Assembly (NCBI GenBank): GCA_021107335.1
Contig: JAIOSZ010000171.1
Span: 1-6,180, forward strand
DNA: 6,180 nt
Reading direction: 5' to 3'
Source: Desulfuromonadaceae bacterium
GTDB taxonomy: Bacteria; Desulfobacterota; Desulfuromonadia; Desulfuromonadales; Syntrophotaleaceae
Made by a program: the position numbers and the translations under genes
Part shown: one piece after another, positions 1 to 6,180 of the stretch
Layout of the letters: every line of letters begins with the position of its first letter
How positions within the stretch are numbered: position 1 is the first letter of the stretch
The notes under the pieces: model-generated
Database searches by the model: none
What the model was told of the DNA's origin: nothing
The model's input: only the letters and a program-made list of their open reading frames with translations

Positions 1-953
1 AGCGGCCAGACACCGAGCACGTCGTCAATGCGCAGTTTTTCCTGCTCCCAGTGAAAGCCGTAGACGAAGATCAGAGCGCCGATGCCTCCCATGAGAAATG
101 CTGCCAAGGGGTGGACTAGGTCGGAGCCGGCGCAGATCGCGATGAGTCCGGCCAAGGCACCGTTGTGTACGAAGCCTGGGTCGTTACGGCCGGCAATGAG
201 GGCAAACAGTACCCCGCCGACCATGGCCATCAGTGAGTTCACTGCTACTAGGCCAGAGATGCCGCTGAGCTGCTGGGAGCTCATGACGTTAAAGCCGAAC
301 CAGCCGACGGCCAGAATCCAACTGCCGAGGGCCAGAAAGGGGATATTGCTGACCGGTATCGGGTGGCTCTTACCGTTCTTGTAACGGCCACGGCGGGCGC
401 CGAGGGCAATTACTGCTGGCAAGGCCAGCCAGCCGCCCATGGAATGGACCACTACGCTGCCGGCAAAGTCGTGAAAGGGGGCGCCGCAATACTTTATGAA
501 CAGATCCTGCAGCAAGCCGCTGTGTTGGCCCCAGATCAACGATTCAAAGATGGGGTAGGTCAGACCGACAAAGATGGCGCCAGCCAGAACCTGCGGCCAG
601 AAACGGGCCCGTTCGGCGATACCACCGGAAATTATCGCGGGAATACAGGCGGCGAAGCAAAGCAAAAAGAAGAAGCGTACCAATTCGTAGCCTTGGTTGC
701 CGCCCATCAGGCTGCTCGCACTATGAAAGAAATGGGTGCCGTAGGCGAGGGGGTAGCCGATCAGAAAATAACAGACCGTCGAAACCGACCAGTCGGTGAG
801 AATCTTGGTGAATGCGTTGACTTGGCTCTTTTGGGTGACGGTACCAACCTCCAAAAAAGCAAAGCCGGCGTGCATGGCAAAGACCATGACCGCCCCAAGC
901 ATGAGAAATAGAACGTCGCCGCCGTGAACTAGTCCCTGAACAGTGGACTCCAT
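1..953 (-). CDS. amt: Ammonium transporter Amt/AmtB (partial, 3' end missing)
   Basis: This is the N-terminal 317 codons of an Amt/Mep/Rh-family ammonium channel of the inner membrane; the gene continues past the left edge. The ATG at 953-951 follows a strong Shine-Dalgarno (GAGGAGG, 967-961) by 7 bases. Alignment from memory to E. coli AmtB places the phenylalanine gate at F100, the extracellular Trp at W141 (WGQH), the conserved Asp at D162 and the first pore His at H170 (DFAGSVVVH). GWFGFN (217-222) supplies the second gate Phe F221, with S225 following. NGALAGL (264-270) is also typical. The sequence stops just before the expected second pore His (usual context VHG after IDDxxG). About eight hydrophobic helices are visible. 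There is no cleavable signal peptide, because helix 1 starts near residue 13, unlike E. coli AmtB. No glnK precedes it; any PII partner would lie downstream or elsewhere. The family assignment is secure. Confidence 0.95.
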   Translation of the reverse strand, partial: MESTVQGLVHGGDVLFLMLGAVMVFAMHAGFAFLEVGTVTQKSQVNAFTKILTDWSVSTVCYFLIGYPLAYGTHFFHSASSLMGGNQGYELVRFFFLLCFAACIPAIISGGIAERARFWPQVLAGAIFVGLTYPIFESLIWGQHSGLLQDLFIKYCGAPFHDFAGSVVVHSMGGWLALPAVIALGARRGRYKNGKSHPIPVSNIPFLALGSWILAVGWFGFNVMSSQQLSGISGLVAVNSLMAMVGGVLFALIAGRNDPGFVHNGALAGLIAICAGSDLVHPLAAFLMGGIGALIFVYGFHWEQEKLRIDDVLGVWP

Positions 954-1019
954 GAAAAATCCTCCTCGATTTTGAAAGTCAATTCAGCGTCTTTGCCGAA
1001 AAATGAATCAAGGTTGTAT

Positions 1020-1035
1020 TTCAATGGGCGTGCCA
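1020..1035 (-). promoter_or_regulatory. Sigma-54 (RpoN) promoter for amt
   Basis: Read on the minus strand, 1035 to 1020 is TGGCACGCCCATTGAA. The -24 element TGGCACG matches the sigma-54 consensus perfectly. After the correct 4-base gap comes TTG, followed by A instead of the consensus C at -12. Spacing between the GG and the GA is the canonical ten bases. Transcription would start near 1009, giving a leader of roughly 55 bases before the amt ATG at 953. Known biology fits: amt genes are classic NtrC/sigma-54 targets switched on under nitrogen limitation. The one weak point is the changed -12 base. Confidence 0.68.
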
Positions 1036-1263
1036 AGAATAAAAAATAGGCAAAATCAACAGGATAGCTATCGAGGTCAGTTGAGTGAAGTCGAAATCGC
1101 CCACTCTTTACTCATAGATGACAAAAAAAGTGGCAAGCCGTGAGGCGTGCTTTGGATGTGCTTGTATTTAAACGGGTTGTTGGGTCTGGCAGGGTGGTTT
1201 ATGGGTGTTTTTCAGGGGGTTTTGAGGCAGGGGATGATTAAAACAAGGGCAGGCGTTGGTGTA

Positions 1264-1278
1264 GCACCGGTCGGCTGC
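1264..1278. promoter_or_regulatory. Possible NtrC-like upstream site for amt
   Basis: GCACC (1264-1268), five bases, then GCTGC (1274-1278) resembles the NtrC palindrome GCACC-N5-GGTGC, with one mismatch in the right half. It lies about 230 bp upstream of the sigma-54 promoter. That distance is workable for an enhancer but longer than usual. Such a short match can occur by chance, so confidence is low. Confidence 0.25.
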
Positions 1279-1350
1279 CCATATTTTAACTATGGTCGTT
1301 ATTTAAGATTGGCGGCTGTAAGCAATTGTCCGGTGGTTTTTCTTACGAGT

Positions 1351-1380
1351 AAGGCCGCTTCCTGTTTGGGAAGCGGCCTT
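1351..1380 (-). terminator. Hairpin terminator of the sdhCAB operon
   Basis: A perfect 12-bp stem (AAGGCCGCTTCC, 1351-1362, with GGAAGCGGCCTT, 1369-1380) closes a 6-base loop. It starts about 40 bases beyond the sdhB stop codon. The stem is GC-rich with A/T closing pairs. The downstream U-tract is poor in the sdh direction (ACTCGTAAG follows) and only slightly better on the other strand. It is a convincing structure, but it may act as an mRNA 3'-end stabiliser or a Rho-assisted stop and not a textbook intrinsic terminator. Confidence 0.65.
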
Positions 1381-1420
1381 GCTTGAATGCTTTAAATTGT
1401 ATAGAGCTGCGGGTCGGGTG

Positions 1421-2172
1421 TTATTTGCTTTTGAGCTTCGGTAGTGCTTTTAGATATTCGCGATTGAGCATGGCGATGAATTTAACGCTAATGCCCTTGG
1501 GGCAGGACGCCTCGCATTCGTAATGGTTGCTGCAGTTGCCGAAGCCTTCGTCGAGCATGGTTTCGGTCATGGCGCAAACCCGGCTGGCGGCCTCCGGTCT
1601 TCCCTGGGGTAGTTTGGCCAGTTGGCCGACTTTGGCTGAAACGAAGAGCATCGCCGAGCCGTTGGGGCAGGCCGCTACACAGGCGCCGCAGCCGATGCAT
1701 TCGGCAGCATCCATGGCGGTGTCGGCATCGTCCTTGGGAATCAGGATAGCGTTGGCGTCGGGCACTCCGCCGGTGCTGACCGACACGTAGCCGCCGGCTT
1801 CGACGATACGATCCATGGCGGTGCGGTCGACGATCAGGTCCTTGAGCACCGGAAAGGCTCGGGCACGCCAGGGCTCGATGTAGATTTCATCGCCGTCCTT
1901 GAACTGGCGCATATGCAGCTGGCAGACGGTGGTCTCGGCCTGCGGTCCGTGGGGTTGACCATTGATCACCTGAGAACAGGTGCCGCAGATTCCTTCTCGG
2001 CAGTCGTGGTCGAAGACGATCGGCTCGCGACCCTCTTTGATCAGAGCTTCGTTTACTTCGTCGAGCATCTCCAGAAAGGACATGTCCGGGCTGACGTCCG
2101 TGGCTTGATGGCGTTCCAGTTGGCCCTTGTCATCGGGGCCCTGCTGACGCCAGACATGCAGTGTCAGGTTCA

Positions 2173-2173
<1 letters not shown>
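1421..2173 (-). CDS. sdhB: Succinate dehydrogenase/fumarate reductase iron-sulfur subunit
   Basis: This 250-residue protein carries electrons between the flavoprotein and the heme-bearing membrane subunit through three iron-sulfur clusters. The N-terminal ferredoxin-like domain has the [2Fe-2S] ligands C58, C63, C66 (CREGICGTC) and C84. The C-terminal ferredoxin domain has [13 protein letters not shown]159, C162 and C165, plus the distal C224, should bind [4Fe-4S]. C169, C214 and C220 should bind [3Fe-4S], judged from spacing against E. coli SdhB. All expected ligands are present, and the length fits the family. The ATG overlaps the sdhA stop by one base (TAATG), indicating translational coupling. 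An AAGGAG Shine-Dalgarno lies about 9 bases upstream, inside the end of sdhA. It is the last gene of the operon, followed by a hairpin. It could equally be named frdB; sequence alone does not fix the direction of catalysis. Confidence 0.97.
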
Positions 2174-4083
<1,910 letters not shown>

Positions 4084-4089
4084 AATAAA

Positions 4090-4095
4090 CCCCCC
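4090..4095 (-). promoter_or_regulatory. Ribosome binding site deciding the GTG start of sdhA
   Basis: Six consecutive G residues (minus strand, 4095-4090) sit 6 bases before the GTG at 4083. No ATG exists on this strand between the sdhC stop and this GTG, which makes GTG the only reasonable start. The site directly touches the outer end of the palindrome at 4095-4262. If the palindrome folds in the mRNA, its closing stem would end right beside the Shine-Dalgarno and could modulate sdhA translation. Confidence 0.7.
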
Positions 4096-4262
4096 TGGGA
4101 GTTTGTCGGCCTTAGCAGGCCGAAACGAAAAGTTGGCTGTTCGAGATCAGGTTTTAAAGAATTTGAGAGCCAATAGCAGGGCTATTGGGCGAAAATTCTA
4201 GGAAATATGAGCCGATCAGGCGGTTTTGCAGTCGGCCTATGATAAGGCCGACAAGCTCCTAG
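4095..4262. repeat. 168-bp imperfect palindrome filling the sdhC-sdhA gap
   Basis: The two ends form a 23-bp inverted repeat matching at 20 positions: 4095-4117 against the reverse complement of 4240-4262. Its 17-base core, 4098-4114 against 4243-4259, differs at one base. At the centre lies another stem, CCAATAGC (4170-4177) with GCTATTGG (4181-4188), with outer arms AGAATTT (4158-4164) and AAATTCT (4193-4199). Centre and ends share the same midpoint, near 4178.5, so the whole gap is one large, partly decayed palindrome. Each end can also fold locally: 4106-4123 (7-bp stem) and 4231-4252 (8-bp stem). The sdhC stop codon (4261-4259) lies inside the right end, and the sdhA Shine-Dalgarno touches the left end. 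No target duplication is apparent and there is no reading frame inside. It is either a palindromic miniature element or an intercistronic mRNA structure. Confidence 0.8.
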
Positions 4263-4933
4263 CTTACAAGGCCAAAAAAAGTCAGAAGTGGAATGGAGAG
4301 GTAGCCGGCCAATAGGGCCAGTGCTGCAACGAGTCCGGCTTTCCGCAGTAGGGGCAGCAGCTGTTCGTTGCAGGCGCCCAGGGTCTGGAATGTGCTGCTG
4401 ATCCCGTGGCTGAGGTGCAGAAATAGAGCGGCCAAGCCGCCGGTATAGAGCAGCACCAGAGGCCATTGCTTAAAGCTCAGAACTATCATGCGAAACACAT
4501 CGACCTGGCCGGCAGCGTCGCTGAACAGAGACGGGTCGAGACCAACCTTGCGCAGGGTGAAGTGGAGCAGGTGATAGACTACGAAGGCCAAAAGTGCCAG
4601 GCCCGAATAGATCATGGTCTCGGCGGCCAGAGTTGTGCTCTGGACGGCTTTTTTGGCGTAGCCCATGGGTTTTGCCGCCCGGTTTTGCAGGGTCAGCCAG
4701 ATGCCGAAAGTCACATGAACCAACAGGGCACCCAGCAGGCCAAGGCGAAAGATCCACAACACCGGGCCGAGTTTGTGCAGTTGTTCAGCATAGGCGTTGA
4801 TCGCTGCCGATCCGGCGAACAGGGTCGTATTGCCGAGCAGGTGCGCCGCGACAAAACCGGCCAGCATCAATCCGCTGCAGGCCATGAAGAGCTTTCTGCC
4901 AACGGAGCTTCGAAACAGGTTCATCAGTTGCAT
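4259..4933 (-). CDS. sdhC: Succinate dehydrogenase/fumarate reductase cytochrome b558 subunit
   Basis: This 224-residue integral membrane subunit of a type-B complex binds two hemes b and the quinone and anchors SdhAB. Five hydrophobic helices are visible at about 15-35, 58-82, 105-127, 155-178 and 200-222. The N-terminal SSVGRKLFMACSGLMLAGFVAAHLLGN is typical of the single-subunit b558 family. Heme-ligand candidates sit one per helix as in Bacillus SdhC: H31, H73, H121 or H124, and H173 or H176. There is no separate SdhD, consistent with this class. The start at 4933 follows AAGGGA (4948-4943) by 9 bases; a second in-frame ATG at 4924 is less well placed. The gene leads the operon. Its TAG stop falls inside the inverted-repeat end of the downstream palindrome, so the last codon or two may have been altered, although the length looks normal. 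Confidence 0.95.
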   Translation of the reverse strand: MQLMNLFRSSVGRKLFMACSGLMLAGFVAAHLLGNTTLFAGSAAINAYAEQLHKLGPVLWIFRLGLLGALLVHVTFGIWLTLQNRAAKPMGYAKKAVQSTTLAAETMIYSGLALLAFVVYHLLHFTLRKVGLDPSLFSDAAGQVDVFRMIVLSFKQWPLVLLYTGGLAALFLHLSHGISSTFQTLGACNEQLLPLLRKAGLVAALALLAGYLSIPLLTFFGLVS

Positions 4934-5115
4934 TACATTTAATCCCTTGCTAAAAGCGTTGTTTTAGTCGCTTCGGTACGCGGTTCACTGTCGCCTGCCG
5001 GTTTTGTTCGTCGGCAAGGACAACGGACTTTAATTGACTTGTTGGTTGAATAGGAGTAGTCGGTTTGCTTGCTGGTTGCGGCATTTTAAGCCGATCCCTT
5101 TTTAGTGAACCTCGT

Positions 5116-5144
5116 ATATTAATCGGCTTTGGCGACAATTGCAA
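5116..5144 (-). promoter_or_regulatory. Sigma-70-type promoter for sdhCAB
   Basis: On the minus strand, TTGCAA (5144-5139; 4 of 6 to TTGACA) and TAATAT (5121-5116; 4 of 6 to TATAAT) are separated by exactly 17 bases. A tract of eight T residues runs into the -35 from upstream and could serve as an UP element. The start would fall near 5109, giving a leader of about 175 bases before sdhC. A second possible -10 (TAAAAT, near 5085) has no good -35. Confidence 0.5.
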
Positions 5145-5285
5145 AAAAAATGTGCTAACGTGAATCGCTGCTGCGCTGGATTAGCGACGAATTCCTCCAA
5201 AAAATCAGTTAGTTTCAGCCTTTCGCGCGAGATTCTCAAGGCAAGGGGGATGGGTAAAGGGGGGCTACTCTTTGGTGGGAAATAT

Positions 5286-5293
5286 GCTAAAAT
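5286..5293 (+). promoter_or_regulatory. Extended -10 promoter for mlaE
   Basis: The TG at 5285-5286, one base, then TAAAAT (5288-5293; 5 of 6 to TATAAT) form an extended -10 element. No good -35 lies at 16-18 bases upstream (5265-5270 is CTACTC), which extended -10 promoters tolerate. Initiation near 5300 would leave about 95 bases of leader before the mlaE ATG. Confidence 0.45.
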
Positions 5294-5394
5294 GCATCGA
5301 TTGGTGTGTGAAGAACGACTCATGTAGTGTTTATTTGAGCGCTTGAGAAGTTGCCGGCGGGTACCGGTGACGGGTGCCATAAAGGTAATGCGCA

Positions 5395-6180
5395 ATGTCA
5401 AAACAGGATAACGTTCCAAAAAACCCAGCCAGCTGGCTGCTGGGTAAGCTGGTAACGTCGCTAGAACGAATCGGAGCAGAGAGTCTTTATTATCTAGAGC
5501 AAGCCGGGCGCATGGGGATCTTCCTGTTTGCTTGTCTGCTGAATGCGATTCGGCCCCCCTATAAGCTGTTTCCTATAGTACGCCAGATTCACTTTATCGG
5601 CTATCGCTCGATTTTCGTTATTCTGTTTACCGGAACCTTTACCGGAATGGTGCTGGCTCTGCAGGGTTATTATACCTTACGTAAGTTCGGCTCCGAAGGG
5701 CTGCTTGGTTCGGCCGTTGCCTTAAGCTTGCTGCGGGAGTTGGGCCCAGTGATCGCCGCCCTGATGGTGGTCGGTCGGGCCGGTTCGGCCATTTGCGCTG
5801 AAAGCGGTATCATGCGTAACTCCGAGCAGAGCGATGCTCTTGAATGTATGGCGATCGATCCTTACAAGTATCTGATGGCCCCTAAGTTCATTGCCGGTAT
5901 TGTGTCCATGCCTATGCTGACTTTTGTTTTTGACGTGGCCGGTATTATGGGCGGTTATATCGTTGGCGTCAGCATGCTGGGCGTGGCGGGTGGCAGCTAT
6001 TTTCAGGAAATGTACCGCAGCGTTGTCTGGGCCGATGTGGAGATGGGCCTAGTTAATTCTCTGGTGTTCGGCCTGTTGATCATCTGGATCTCGGGGGCCA
6101 AGGGGTATTTTCTCCATCTCGAGCGTTCGGAAGGGTTTGGCGGGGAGGGGGTTAGCCGCACGACAACCAGCGCCGTGGTC
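5395..6180 (+). CDS. mlaE: MlaE-family lipid ABC transporter permease (partial, 3' end missing)
   Basis: These are 262 codons, with no stop before the right edge, of a MlaE/TGD1-type permease. Such proteins sit in the inner membrane with an MlaF ATPase and an MlaD (MCE) protein and move phospholipids between the inner and outer membranes. The family signature region spans about 128-160: RAGSAICAESG with A135-E136, followed by MRNSEQSDALECMAIDP with E144-Q145 and D147-A148-L149. Hydrophobic segments lie at about 40-55, 70-92, 103-135, 164-195 and 217-240. The end resembles the usual C-terminus, so probably only a few residues are missing. The ATG at 5395 follows AAAGGT (5381-5386) by 8 bases; an ATG at 5388 is out of frame and stops after seven codons. 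It is transcribed divergently from sdhC. mlaF and mlaD would be expected downstream, outside the window. The exact substrate cannot be told from the permease alone. Confidence 0.92.
   Translation, partial: MSKQDNVPKNPASWLLGKLVTSLERIGAESLYYLEQAGRMGIFLFACLLNAIRPPYKLFPIVRQIHFIGYRSIFVILFTGTFTGMVLALQGYYTLRKFGSEGLLGSAVALSLLRELGPVIAALMVVGRAGSAICAESGIMRNSEQSDALECMAIDPYKYLMAPKFIAGIVSMPMLTFVFDVAGIMGGYIVGVSMLGVAGGSYFQEMYRSVVWADVEMGLVNSLVFGLLIIWISGAKGYFLHLERSEGFGGEGVSRTTTSAVV

Larger units (their letters stand above)
954..1420. other. Intergenic region between sdhB 3' end and amt 5' end
   Basis: These 467 bases hold no credible gene. Both flanking genes run leftward, so the region is the 3' end of the sdh operon followed by the amt control region. 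From right to left it contains a strong hairpin (1351-1380), an NtrC-like palindrome (1264-1278), an A/T-rich stretch, a loose IHF-like match (1054-1066), a sigma-54-type promoter (1020-1035) and the amt leader with its Shine-Dalgarno at 961-967. A 79-codon open frame on the plus strand (1147-1386) runs into the hairpin, lacks a good ribosome binding site and is not called. Confidence 0.8.
4934..5394. other. Divergent promoter region between sdhC and mlaE
   Basis: These 461 bases separate the leftward sdh operon from the rightward mlaE gene. They contain a sigma-70-like promoter for sdhC (5116-5144), an extended -10 promoter for mlaE (5286-5293) and a run of G-tracts (5245-5279). There is also a possible 44-codon leader frame on the minus strand (5084-4950), discussed under findings. 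No tRNA or recognised riboswitch is evident. Longer open frames across the region begin at TTG or overlap the promoters, so they are not called. Confidence 0.75.

Noticed and set aside
82..911. Plus-strand open frames opposite amt
   Set aside because: They lie antisense to clear Amt coding sequence with catalytic and pore motifs. There is no ribosome binding site or recognisable domain.
1085..1113. Small inverted repeat GAGTGAA/TTTACTC upstream of the amt promoter
   Set aside because: It is only 7 bp with one wobble pair and a long loop. It is expected by chance in sequence of this composition.
1147..1386. 79-codon plus-strand frame in the sdhB-amt gap
   Set aside because: It has no convincing ribosome binding site, its 3' end runs through the terminator hairpin, and it resembles no family.
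4095..4262. Assignment of the palindrome to the ERIC or REP families
   Set aside because: Size and form are similar, but the bases do not match the ERIC or REP consensus I know, so it is left unnamed.
4950..5144. 64-codon TTG-started version of the sdhC leader frame
   Set aside because: Its TTG overlaps the likely -35 element, so the start would not be transcribed. Only the shorter ATG version is worth considering.
5102..5419. 105-codon minus-strand frame and 62-codon plus-strand frame in the sdhC-mlaE gap
   Set aside because: They overlap both predicted promoters and the mlaE start, and show no domain or good start context.

Overview
The window looks like ordinary chromosome from a Gram-negative, menaquinone-using bacterium of moderately high GC. 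The best guess is the Desulfuromonadia (Geobacter/Desulfuromonas group) or a close relative. This rests on a type-B sdhCAB/frdCAB operon (cytochrome b558-type membrane subunit, flavoprotein carrying the '[22 protein letters not shown]'-type signature region), an MlaE-type outer-membrane lipid transport permease, and a sigma-54-like promoter in front of an ammonium transporter. The assignment is inference from gene type and wording; no marker gene is present.

Layout. Positions 1-953 (minus strand) hold the first 317 codons of an Amt ammonium transporter that runs off the left edge. Positions 954-1420 are non-coding, with the amt leader, a near-consensus sigma-54 promoter, weak IHF-like and NtrC-like sites, and a strong hairpin that probably ends the next operon. 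Positions 1421-4933 (minus strand) are a complete sdhC-sdhA-sdhB operon for succinate dehydrogenase/fumarate reductase. sdhA and sdhB overlap by one base (TAATG). sdhC and sdhA are separated by about 175 bases filled by one imperfect palindrome. Positions 4934-5394 are a divergent promoter region. Positions 5395-6180 (plus strand) encode an MlaE-family ABC permease that runs off the right edge.

Function. SdhC anchors SdhAB to the inner face of the cytoplasmic membrane and exchanges electrons with quinone through two hemes b. SdhB carries three iron-sulfur clusters, and SdhA holds covalent FAD and the succinate/fumarate site. In relatives such as Geobacter sulfurreducens, one enzyme of this type both oxidises succinate and reduces fumarate. 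Amt is a separate nitrogen-assimilation gene, probably controlled by nitrogen status. MlaE belongs to a separate lipid-transport operon.

No novel defence, mobile or biosynthetic system is visible. The most unusual feature is the 168-bp imperfect palindrome between sdhC and sdhA. It supplies the sdhC stop codon at one end, abuts the sdhA ribosome binding site at the other, and has the form of a small palindromic insertion (MITE-like) or a large mRNA hairpin.
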